A stretch of DNA of 64,000 bases from positions 6,386,001-6,450,000 of the forward strand of contig NC_061473.1 in NCBI RefSeq assembly GCF_022581195.2, in the 5' to 3' direction. The position numbers and the translations under genes were made by a program. The DNA is from Helicoverpa zea (taxonomy: Eukaryota; Arthropoda; Insecta; Lepidoptera; Noctuidae). Shown here piece by piece: positions 32,393 to 42,577 of this stretch. Position 1 is the stretch's first letter. Each line of letters opens with the position of its first letter. Under the pieces are notes generated by a model. It ran no database searches. It was not told the DNA's origin and saw only the letters and a program-made list of their open reading frames with translations.

Positions 32393-35042
32393 GGCCTAAG
32401 TCTTGTAAGCTCAGTCAAAAATAAAATTATCAGTGCAAACTTTTTGTTCAAAAACTTTTTTGTGACATATTTTATTCGGAATACTTGTGCCCTTTTCGTG
32501 TTGGCATTTCAGTAACGACCTAATACGATTTGCGTTTTAAATTCGAAGGGTTACTTCGCTGTAGGTCTCACTTACCAAGCAACAAGTTTATTAAGACCAT
32601 GGAGAACAAAATGACTAGCGGAGGTGCTGTAACGGAAAATCGCCTAAGAAAGCAGCGCGCCAAAATGTGGGTGAGCGGGGAACGCGGAACGTTACTGTTT
32701 TCGCCCTTATACGCCTTCGTTGGACCCGACCATTTCTTGTAGTACCAAAAATCTATCTATACTTATAATAAATCTGTAGAGAGGTCAATTCTGTACATTG
32801 AATATATTTCCAAAATAACTATTAGGGGGTGATTAGTGATCGATACTGATGCCAAAAATGCAATCAGTAAAATTTTTGTCTGTCTGTCTGTCTGTCTGTA
32901 TGTTCGTTATGGAAACAAAAACTACTGGACGGATTTTAATGAAACTTGGCACAAATATTCTTCATACTCCTGGGCAGGTTATAGGATACTTTCCATCACG
33001 CTACGATCAATAGGAGCAGAGCAGTGAAGGTAAATGTTGGGAAAACGGGAGAAGTTACTCCATTTTTTAAGCTTCCGTCGCGTGTGCAGCCTTAATGGTT
33101 ACAGCTATACAGAAACCATGTACGACGGAAATATTCTTCATAAAATTATGTAAAAAATATCCCATGGGAGCATATGTCTATCTTTTATGGTTGACTCACA
33201 ATAACACGTAAAACTCTCGGTAACTTAGCAGCTCGGAGCTTTCTGATTATATTTGTCTACTATTTCGTTTATAACACTCTCACTCACACTAATTAAACAT
33301 AGTTAACAGTATTATCTATTAATTAAAAAAAGAATGATTTAAATCGGTAAAGAAACACCAAAGTTATACATGAAAAACGGTAATAAGCCACCGCGCGTGA
33401 ATACTGAATCACGCACGCTATAAGGATCATTTTTGTGCAACGGTCGCCGCGCTCGACGCGACTCGCGGCGCGGTGGCTGCGCGAGCTTCATACAATATTT
33501 GGCTGTTGGTGCGATTGATGCGAATAGACGTTCAGAGCGTTCAACCTTATTGCGCGATTTTTAGGTTTTAAATAATTTATTTTTAACTTTCTTTTGTTGT
33601 TATTTTATAAAATAGGTTGGTATCTATTAGTTATTTTTGTGTTTAAATATTCGTTCAAATTACAAATTATTAATAGTTTACATTTTATTACTTAAAGAAG
33701 CAGTAAGTACGCATAGATTTAGATAATTGGAGGGGCTGGTGTTTATTATTTCTTCCTCTCTTTGCACAAAGTCCGACTCTAACGCGGACGGCCTAAGTCT
33801 TGTAAGCTCAGTCAAAAATAAAATTATCAGTGCAAACTTTTTGTTCAAAAACTTTTTTGTGACATATTTTATTCGGAATACTTGTGCCCTTTTCGTGTTG
33901 GCATTTCAGTAACGACCTAATACGATTTGCGTTTTAAATTCGAAGGGTTACTTCGCTGTAGGTCTCACTTACCAAGCAACAAGTTTATTAAGACCATGGA
34001 GAACAAAATGACTAGCGGAGGTGCTGTAACGGAAAATCGCCTAAGAAAGCAGCGCGCCAAAATGTGGGTGAGCGGGGAACGCGGAACGTTACTGTTTTCG
34101 CCCTTATACGCCTTCGTTGGACCCGACCATTTCTTGTAGTACCAAAAATCTATCTATACTTATAATAAATCTGTAGAGAGGTCAATTCTGTACATTGAAT
34201 ATATTTCCAAAATAACTATTAGGGGGTGATTAGTGATCGATACTGATGCCAAAAATGCAATCAGAAAAATTTTTATCTGTCTGTCTGTCTGTCTGTCTGT
34301 ATGTTCGTTATGGAAACAAAAACTACTTGACGGATTTCAATGAAACTTGGTACAATGATTCTTCATACTCCTGAGCAGGTTATAGGATACTTTTCATCAC
34401 GCTACGATCAATAGGAGCAGAGCAGTGAAGGTAAATGTTGGGAAAACGGGAGAAGTTACTCCATTTTTTAAGCTTCCGTCGCGTGTGCAGCCCTAATGGT
34501 TACCGTTACACAGAAACCATGTATGACGAAAATGTTCTTCATAAAATTATGTAAAAAATATCCCATGACAGCATATATCTATATTTTATGGTTGACTCAC
34601 AATAACACGTAAAACTCTCGGTAGGTTAGCAGTTCGGAGCTTTCTGATTATATTTGTCTACTATTACGTTTATAACACTCCCACTCACACTAATTAAAAA
34701 TAGTTAACAGTATTACCTATTCATTAAAAAAAGAATCATATAAATCGGTGAAGAAACACCAAAGTTATACATGAAAAACGGATAAGCCATCGCGCGTGAA
34801 TACTGAATCACGCTATAAGGATCATTTTTGTGCAACGGTCGCCGCGCTCGACGCGACTCGCGGCGCGGTGTCTGCGCGAGCTTCATACAATATTTGGCTG
34901 TTGGTGCGATTGATGCGAATAGACGTTCAGAGTGTTCAACCTTATTGCGCGACTTTTAGGTTTTAAATAATTTATTTTTAACTTTCTTTTGTTGTTATTA
35001 TTTCTTCCTCTCTTTGCACGAAGTCCGACTCTAACGCGGACG
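32393..35042 (+). repeat. tandem duplication, 1,397-bp unit (Helitron-like)
   Basis: Copy 1 is 32393-33789, copy 2 is 33790-35042. Each consists of a 359-bp segment X followed by a Helitron-like segment H that starts TCTATCTATACTTATAATAA. The first 475 bp of the two copies are identical by direct reading; from 32868 and 34265 onward they differ at many positions. Copy 2 lacks about 150 bp present near 33600-33750 in copy 1, removed between short TTATT repeats. Copy 1 is cut in its 3' hairpin at CGCGGAC, where copy 2 begins. Confidence 0.85.
32752..33789 (+). mobile_element. Helitron-like element H1, 3' end lost
   Basis: Starts TC after an A run and carries a (CTGT)n stretch near 32880, GGAAACAAAAACTACTGGAC, and a GC-rich inverted segment near 33440-33475 (GCCGCGC..GCGCGG). 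It lacks the terminal CTAG because the tandem junction interrupts the hairpin. Confidence 0.7.
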
Positions 35043-35062
35043 AAGTCGCTGGCAGAAGCTAG
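34149..35062 (+). mobile_element. Helitron-like element H2, complete ends
   Basis: Starts TCTATCTATAC and ends CGCGGACGAAGTCGCTGGCA..GCTAG followed by T. GCGGAC and GTCGC form the usual terminal hairpin. Same family as H1. Class from structure, family from memory. Confidence 0.75.
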
Positions 35063-38000
35063 TAGTTAATAAATACCTCAAAGAACCCGAACGCCTCATT
35101 AGTTTACTCGTAACTGATCATTTTGGTTATGCCCACCGTACGAATTTGACACAGAAGAACGCGCTTGACCTACCTGCATTATAGCATCTCCGCTCATCTT
35201 ACCTTACTCCGTGATTAAGACATTGGGTATTTTATCGCGCGCTCCATGCAAATTTAGGCTCCGTAATTATATATTTTAATTTATTCAGTTTTATCTTTGT
35301 GTAAAATAATTAGAATATGTTGCATTCTGTGTGGGGGCCCTTTATTTAATGTTATGTAAGTGAGTCAGTGGTATTTCCATGACAGCTTCATATTAAAAGC
35401 CTTTGATCTAAGTATCAGAAAATTCAATCTTGATACTTTGACTTGCTCTTGGCCCCATTGGAGTTAATGGATGTCTTGTTCTGCCAAGTCAGCATTTTAT
35501 ATTCATTGATATCTAATTTACTTTGCAAAAGTGGTTCTAATAAATTCTGAATTAATTACCTAATAGGTGCGTTGTTGAACCAAGGAGAATAATCTTTTTT
35601 TTATACATACCAGGATATAATTCGCGCCAAAATCATGTGACATTTGTCATAACCATAACCAATATGGCGTCTTCTCACGTTCTGTCAAAAATCCCTTAAA
35701 ATTTAACGAATTATCACCATTAATTATTTAAGATAAAACGTCTAAGATAACTTTAAAGCGGTTTTTTCATTTGCACTGTTTTTTGTTAATTGAAAAACGG
35801 ATACTAATGCGAAAACTAATATCAAAGTTGACACAAAAAAGTTTGTTTTGACAAATTGTTTAGCGATGGTTATCACAATAGGAGGCAGACTTGTCAGGAT
35901 GTAGACATGTATGATTTATTTTATTGTCTCTGGTCGTTGATGCGTTATCTGTTAGTCATAATTATGATGAAAAACTCAACATGTTTAAATACATATAAAG
36001 ACGACAAGATCGGAGGTTGTTAGGGGTACCTATTCATTCAAAAGTTATAGGTACTTTTTATTCAAGTACTTTTACACCTATAACATTGCTTTTGTAACTG
36101 CAAAAATGTTGTGGTAAAAAGACAGGGTTTATGTAAGTTCGCAGAAAAGTAATGAAGTGTAGGTAGGTTTAATGCCTCATACCAAAAGGTGTAATAAAAA
36201 GAAGTTATAATAACTTTTGTTCCGAACAAAGACATTTTTCAAACAACTTTTAGCGGTAAAACTTTCAGCCAATTTTGTTCCAACTGTGGTGAAATTACTG
36301 TCAATTTTTCGCACCAAATTGCAGTGCCTAAATTGATATTTAGATTTGCAATAATAAGTTTAGCTGAAATAATAACAGTTTACAAATCCGTCGACACCGA
36401 AATTAAGTAACACGTTCCCCTCAATAAAGTGGAAAGATTCGTGCGGAACAAACAATATGGCCGAGTTTTCCTTTCATTCTCATTCACGGTTTATTTCATT
36501 CACTTTAAGGCCCATTTCATTCGATTTGTTTATGACTCGTTCACTTTGTTCCGCCTCTAAACCATTGACAATATGCCATTTACGAGCACATGATAATTTT
36601 GACAGCTGATAGCTTAAATTCTAGGTCGAATTGAAACTTAATTTAATATTTAACTAACTTAATAAAATTCGCGTTGCGTTTTTTTATATTCAAAATTATA
36701 TCTTTGTATTAAAATCACTTAAAACTTCAACAATAGTTTTGTTTGTTTTTAATAGTGTTACTTCCTGTCAAATTATGTCACTTCATGGAACTCGTTTCAA
36801 AATGTCAAACAGACGCGAGTCTATGATTTGTTTAAAAAAACATTATAAATAAATATTTTGTCAGTTTAAAGTTATGGTGACGGTAATATCTGACGAATTG
36901 AAGGTCGAATGCGTTAGTGACCTTAAATACAACTGATTTTAGTTTACTTTTAGTTTTAAACCGCGAACTGACTTTCACTTGTTAATTCACAGAATTGGTT
37001 TGTGTGCCCATATTTATCTACGAGCGCTTAAACTTTATTGCTTCCCCATTCATGATAAATAGTTCATGTGTATAAGTATTGCATGAAACAATTTATATAG
37101 ATAGTGTAACTTATTACATTTTTATGTAATTGCCTTAAAGTTCACACAGTAAGGCCAACCTTTTCAACCAGCAATATAGTAGTTACGCGACATGACAGAT
37201 ACATAGACAAAATGTTTCGCTCTTTAGAGATGACTCACGCATAATCTCGATTTATCGAATCATCTCGATTAATAACGATTATCGATTCTAAAATCGAGCT
37301 CCCAGATGTTATTACATCGGGCCATGGCTACCGTGACCCTGGCCGTTGGCCCGCACATTTTTTACTGTCAAAAGACCGAATCGAATCAACACTTTTTCGC
37401 CCCCCACTGTTCGAGCACTCATTACAGGTTTGTTGACCCTTTGATAAAATCCCCAATGAGTTTGCTTAACAGAAAACTGTTCATCCCGTTATACAATAAT
37501 GGAGGTGACACAAAATTCATTAAACCTCCGCCATATTTACTTTATTCCGCGCCATTTTTGTTTTTTTTTTTTTTGTAAGCGGCGAGTGTGCAAAGGAACG
37601 TTTCATACAGCTTAATTTAAATTTGATACTTTATAGCAGAATGATGATAGGAATTTATGATTGGTTCAAAATGTAATGCTGTGTGATTACTGTGTTGCCG
37701 CGTTTTAAACTGTTATCTTGAATGGCGAGGATTTTGTCGAAAGAGGTACGTTATCTTGTGGACATGTTAATCCTTTTTTATAATAATGTATTTTATGTTG
37801 CCTGCGCTGTTGGATGTTACGCCGACTTGCGGTTACTGGGGGATTTTCCAGGATTACTTCTTCAAGTTTTGTTTATTACAAAATGTCCTGTGTTGTTTGT
37901 CGTGTATAATAAACGTAGGCTTTCAAGAAAGTCTTAAATATTTAAGAACTTTCTTGTGTTCCATTTAACTGATGACTATAACATTTGTAGGTTTAATAAG

Positions 38001-38951
38001 GTTGTCAGAAACGATTTTGACTTTGAGGTAATCTTTAAGCCTCGAAAGTTGCGTCAGGGAAAAAGACACAAACAAACAAACTTTCTTAGACAACGTATAA
38101 AATAAAGAAAGTACCACAGAGCTTTAGATTCCCCTCACAAAGTGAGCAAGGCAACAGAATTTATAATAATCGATGGTCGGGACATGTGAAAACTTGGTCG
38201 TGTAGAGAATCCTTAATAGTCGTTTGGTAAGAAGTTCACTTTCATACAGTTTTGTCGTCTATCTAGTGCGATTTGTAACTGTGTGAAAGTGCTCTTTGAA
38301 AAATGAGGTTCTTAGGGTTTTTACCTTATATTGGTTGTTGAATTATTCGAAGAATTAACCAAAGAGTTGCAAGTGTGTAGGTACTACCCATAGACAGTTA
38401 ATTGTCGAATTACTACATGGTTTAAGACAAAATCTTAGATCGTGTCTCTCTTTACATGATAAAATCATACATTGCTATAAAGATTTTCATGCAGTTTTCA
38501 CTGATACAGACTGTTTCAGGAAAGTTTATGTATACTGCAGCAATAACCCGGCAAGTTGTTTTTATATTGAATAAGGGGTCTTAAAACGTCTCATCGGGAG
38601 TTAAACAGCTTGATACTTCCTCGTAATAACAGTTTTAGTAACATTTTCAGTAATGTCTTTCTAATCACCAATTAAGCTAATAAAACGCCTTTTACTGCCA
38701 TCCTTAGCTCGTTATGCAAAGCCTGCATAAACAAAGTTACACACTTCACTGCTTTCTTTCAGTTCCTATCGGTGCAAACCGGTTTCAAACTATGCAAGAG
38801 TAATCGTAATCAACAGAATCGATTACGGATTACCTAAGCCTATTCGCACACTGGAGACTAAAAAGTTGGCCGAAAGTTGCGCGAGGCTTGAAAAAAAATT
38901 GACGATCTGACACCGGTCTAAAAGGTACCTGATCGTTGTTATGTGCATCTC
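35063..38951. other. non-coding stretch
   Basis: No gene found. Several frames of 60-90 codons (37306-37578, 37722-37968) have no domain. The ATG at 37722 is followed eight codons later by a GTACGT donor-like word, too little to call an exon. A cluster of ATCGAT/TCGAT words lies at 37245-37300. Confidence 0.35.
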
Positions 38952-39159
38952 CAATCACAGTCATTTAACATCCTTGGCAGTCGTTACGAGTAGTCAGAAG
39001 CCTGTAAAGCTGACACCAATCTTACCAATGGGTATTGGGTTGCCCGGGTAACTGAGTTGAGAAGGTCAGATAGGGCAGTCGCTCCTTGTAAAACACTGGT
39101 ACTCAGTTGCATCCAGTTAGACTAGAAGCCGACCCCAACATAGTTGGGAAAAAGCTTAG
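38952..39159 (+). mobile_element. SINE-A fragment
   Basis: Body and 3' end: CCTTGGCAGTCGTTACGAGT, GGTATTGGGTTGCCCGGGTA, GTAAAACACTGGTACTCAGT and CCCCAACATAGTTGGGAAAA. Head missing. Confidence 0.85.
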
Positions 39160-40512
39160 GGGATAACTCCTTATTTTCAAGGGCCCGAGACAATTGTCGG
39201 CCGACTAAAAAGTCTTCAGTGTGCAGACTCTAAGCCGTAATGCAATTTATTAGTTGTATTTATTATTTGTTAGCTTCATCAGGAGCGTCAATCATTTCTA
39301 AAAGTCTTTCTGCTGATCACGAGGGCATAGGTCAGAAGAGGTGTTGTGTAGGCATGTAAGAAGGTTCATTGAAATAAGAATGGTAATTGTATTTTTTGCA
39401 ATCGACAGTAGATGGTAGACAGGTGTTTTGTTGCGTGTGTAATGTCAAATTTCATATAATTACTGATTATGAAAATTGACGCAGAAGAATATTTGGGCCG
39501 CCATTGAGTTGGGTTTGGTCAGATTTTAAAATTAACACAAACACTTGATTTGAAGAAAATATCAGAAATGCAGTAGTTATACGTGCCTTAGGTAGGTTGC
39601 CTTTCTCATAGGTATCAGTTTTCGTTAAAGACATTGCCCCTTCTGAAATCTGCCATTTGATGCCGCTCGCATGCAGAGTGAATGAATGAACGGAACGGCA
39701 AAGATATATAACAAGATGGTAATTTTACAAAAAAATATAACTAGGTATAGTGACTGTGCAAAATTCACCTTCTGCTAAACTTAAACTTTATAATGTTCAC
39801 CTATCACGAGAATACGTTATATTCGCAATATCTTATTTGTTACTAAACATAGTTATTAGATTTCAACTACTGACTGGAATAATAATTGCAATATCCGATT
39901 TTGATTCCATTTGTAATTATAGTGTTTATCTGTGTTTATTTCTCGTGAAACGTGTGAGGAATTCACACGTCTTCATTTAATTATTTTAGTTAGTAGTTTT
40001 TGGTTTATTAGGTACTACATTGTTGTTATTTATACTGGTGTCTGTATTGTATTTGTATTGTATTGGTTAAAATTAGCCCTATGTAGATAGAATTTTTCTT
40101 CGTTGGCAACCTATAATTTTTGGATGATTTTTATAAGTAGGAAAACATTACAGTGCAAAATAGTATCAATACATTATGACGTCAATGTAGTTTTGTCTAT
40201 AAAAAAATATAGGAGAAATATTCAACTTGAGATTATTTAATCACGTTTTCCACAAACGGGTCCATACCGTTTTGATCACGCAACAGAACATACGGCTCTT
40301 AAACAAAGCCATCGTTTTCGTATATCGCAATAAATTCGTTCCCCGGGATATCCACTCCGCTTCCTTAAAGGCCCGTTCATTTTTTAATCTCGTATAAATA
40401 ATCGTCAAAGAAGAGTACATATAATTATGCCGGTTGTCATTCTGCCGGCCGACAAAGGTCTTATCAAGGAGGCCAATTAGCAGAAAATGTTTCGGCGCGC
40501 GAAACATGAAAT

Positions 40513-40618
40513 GTACAGTAAACTGCACATCAGTGGTAACTGTCATGCACCTTAACTCAATAGTATTAAGTACGATTTTCCTATAAAACTGTTACCACTG
40601 ACCTGAAGATGACTGTAC
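40513..40618 (-). mobile_element. solo ~106-bp MITE unit
   Basis: From GTACAGTAAACTGCACATCA to GATGACTGTAC. Same unit and orientation as the right arm at 19396-19501, 21 kb away. Confidence 0.75.
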
Positions 40619-41094
40619 CAAGGAAGATTATATTTTTCGGCGTGGTTTATCCTTTATTGAATGCCGGCTTTCGGTGTTCGGGAAAGGATTAACGGATCGT
40701 TCTCGTATTTTATTGGATCAGGAAATATAAAGTTAACGTGTTACAAGAAGAAGTAAATATTACTTTATTATTACTGTAATTGCCGAGTGTTTTGGGCCTC
40801 AATAATGCCGAAAGTACTAAACTGTTCTGTGTCAATTGATTCAGAAATGCCGCGTGATATTTTATGAAAACACTTTTTTTACAACTTGCATTAAGTCCTT
40901 CATTGATCCAAGAGATTTTTTTAAAGTCCCCATAAGGGCCGTTCACAATATGTTGGTTTACTTACTAGACATAGGCTGTTGACATTAGCCTTATACATGT
41001 CAAATTGTGTACGTGTGTATTATGTCAAATTCCTATCTTTAGTAAGCAAATCAGCAGAAAGATAGAATAATTATTTATTTTCTTCCATTTTTTT

Positions 41095-41216
41095 ATGTAT
41101 TTTTTTGTACCTTACTGTAAACTTCCTACCCGTTAACTGGTAGAGAATGCCTTGTGCAATTGACTCCGACAATGTACCATTTTTTTGTATATAAAGTATT
41201 AATAAATAAATAAATA
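41095..41216 (+). repeat. non-LTR retrotransposon 3' tail
   Basis: GGTAGAGAATGCCTTGTGCA, TACCATTTTTTTGTA and an (AATA)n end (AATAAATAAATAAATA). This matches the 3' UTR end of common lepidopteran LINEs from memory; only the tail is present. Confidence 0.6.
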
Positions 41217-41945
41217 TTGGGCACGGTCTATTCTATATCTTTTTCGCAATTGAACTATAACCTACTGATTTTGACATTGTGTCTAGCCAATTTGCAAATC
41301 GTAGTTAGCTTAATGGCAGTGTCATGTCATGAAGATTGATGCGTAGGCGCAAGTTTTGACGATACATTATATTTGGTAATTGAAATATAGTGTTGAATAT
41401 GTAATTGAATATGGTGATAATTTTATAAATTTATATGAAATTAATAGATTCATTTTGTTTATTTTGAGATACATTTTCATATGATATCAAAAATGTTCGA
41501 TTTATTCTTGGAATAACCTTTTTCGGCAGTTGGGTAATTAATAGTGTTAACAATATCCATTCTTCTCCGTGGTATAGAAAACTATTGAATTCTGGTAAAG
41601 AACAGATATTTTTCTACCAGCATATATACTCATGCACCCATGCACCAGTAATAGATAAATTAAGTTTTATAACAAAATGCCTTTCTCAGCAATGGCGACT
41701 ATGTTTAATTAACAACAATTAAAATATTTTATCTTGTGTAAAAAACATTCTTTATAACAATTCACACACTTCACAATAGGCATGATGACAGTAATCAAAA
41801 ATCATTAAAATAATATATTTATTAAATTAAACTTGAAGCTTGGAATATAAAACGCGCATTGTTTTCTTTATTAATAATGTGATTAATATGTATTTTTATA
41901 AAATAAAATTACGAAATAAGGCAATCCGCCATGATATCTTGAACA

Positions 41946-41967
41946 CCAATCAGAGCTCGTGACGTCA
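41946..41967 (+). promoter_or_regulatory. CCAAT box and CRE palindrome upstream of the plus-strand exon
   Basis: CCAAT at 41946-41950 and TGACGTCA at 41960-41967, about 110 bp before the ATG at 42074. Just downstream is TCGCGCGAAAGCGCGC, an E2F-like inverted repeat. Spacing and composition look like a TATA-less promoter; regulation by CREB/ATF proteins is inference. Confidence 0.5.
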
Positions 41968-42073
41968 TCTCTCAAAACAACTCGCGCGAAAGCGCGCAAA
42001 CGTCTCATTTCGTTATTGTGAACTTCCACTGCGATCTTTGTTTTTAGTTAATTGATTGTTTATAACACGAGTT

Positions 42074-42201
42074 ATGGAGCCCGGATTTATCAAGGCAAAC
42101 AGCGCTAATTTGCCTAGAATTGATATCATAATGCTGGGAAAGTTTTTGGCATCAAATAAAGATTTTTGTTCAGCTGAATTTAGAAATGTTAAAACTTCCA
42201 T
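42074..42201 (+). CDS. first coding exon, YqaJ/SWIM-type protein N-terminus (partial)
   Basis: ATG at 42074 opens 42 codons plus 2 nt and ends at a strong donor (AT^GTAAGTAT) at 42202. The peptide has a LPRIDIIMLGKFLASNKDF core followed by a CSAE..NVKTS stretch. I recall this RID-x-M-x(4)-F...SAE.R.VK pattern at the start of insect proteins that continue into a SWIM zinc finger and a YqaJ-type exonuclease domain, many of them transposon-derived; that is unverified. No downstream exon (GYVQLKR-like text) is seen in the following sequence, so the gene is either interrupted by a long intron or broken. It lies antisense to the first intron of the THAP gene and is preceded by a CCAAT/CRE promoter. 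Exon status is more certain than family. Confidence 0.5.
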
Positions 42202-42310
42202 GTAAGTATACTAGTTTAATTAAAAAACAATGAGAGATGAAACCTAACCTCGAAATAGTTATTTACATTATAAACTATGCTAGAATCTAGAGAACTATGT
42301 AATTACTTAC

Positions 42311-42502
42311 ATCAAAGTGATCTTCACAAAAATAAAGTTGTACCCTGGGCAATATTGCTTTTGAATCTCGCCTTGCAAGTTTAAGCCACTTGTTTCGTAT
42401 TTTTTTATTGTGAGGAACGTACACAAATAACTTATCAGGAGTTGTTTTGGATGTGTTCTTACACTGGGGGACCCCACAGCACCTTTGCCCTTTCGAATTC
42501 AT
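42311..42502 (-). CDS. first coding exon, THAP-domain protein (partial)
   Basis: Sixty-four codons from an ATG at 42502 to a phase-0 donor (GAT^GTAAGT) at 42310. The frame is open a few codons upstream but only with a non-ATG codon. The THAP zinc-finger signature is complete up to its last ligand: Cys9-x4-Cys14, then 44 residues, then Cys59-x2-His62, with TTPDKLFVYVP, a conserved Trp in NKWLKLARR and LYFCEDHF. THAP domains bind DNA in transposases and in host factors derived from them. The C-terminal AVPTF-type box expected after the His would lie in the next exon, which I cannot find to the left. The TGACGTCA at 42570 is 67 bp upstream. Whether the protein continues into a transposase cannot be told. 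Confidence 0.8.
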
Positions 42503-42569
42503 ATTTAATAACACAAAAAACTTAATTATTGCACGAGCGTTGTTTACTTGCGACTTGTAATTTCAGTCG

Positions 42570-42577
42570 TGACGTCA
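42570..42577 (-). promoter_or_regulatory. CRE palindrome upstream of the THAP exon
   Basis: TGACGTCA within GTCGTGACGTCACAAGTGACGAC, itself partly palindromic. It mirrors the site at 41960 on the other side of the exon pair, so each of the two genes has one CRE at its own 5' side. Confidence 0.5.

Larger units (their letters stand above)
39160..41945. other. non-coding stretch with LINE tail
   Basis: Contains the solo MITE at 40513-40618, a LINE tail at 41095-41216, and a TGACGTCA palindrome at 40177-40184 with no exon near it. Frames at 39750-39980, 40241-40546 and 40710-40946 lack support. Confidence 0.35.

Noticed and set aside
37722..37760. Possible first exon with ATG and GTACGT donor
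   Set aside because: Only eight codons, a middling donor and no promoter or partner exon.
40177..40184. Third TGACGTCA as a promoter element
   Set aside because: No exon or core promoter lies near it; one such 8-mer is expected by chance in a window this size.
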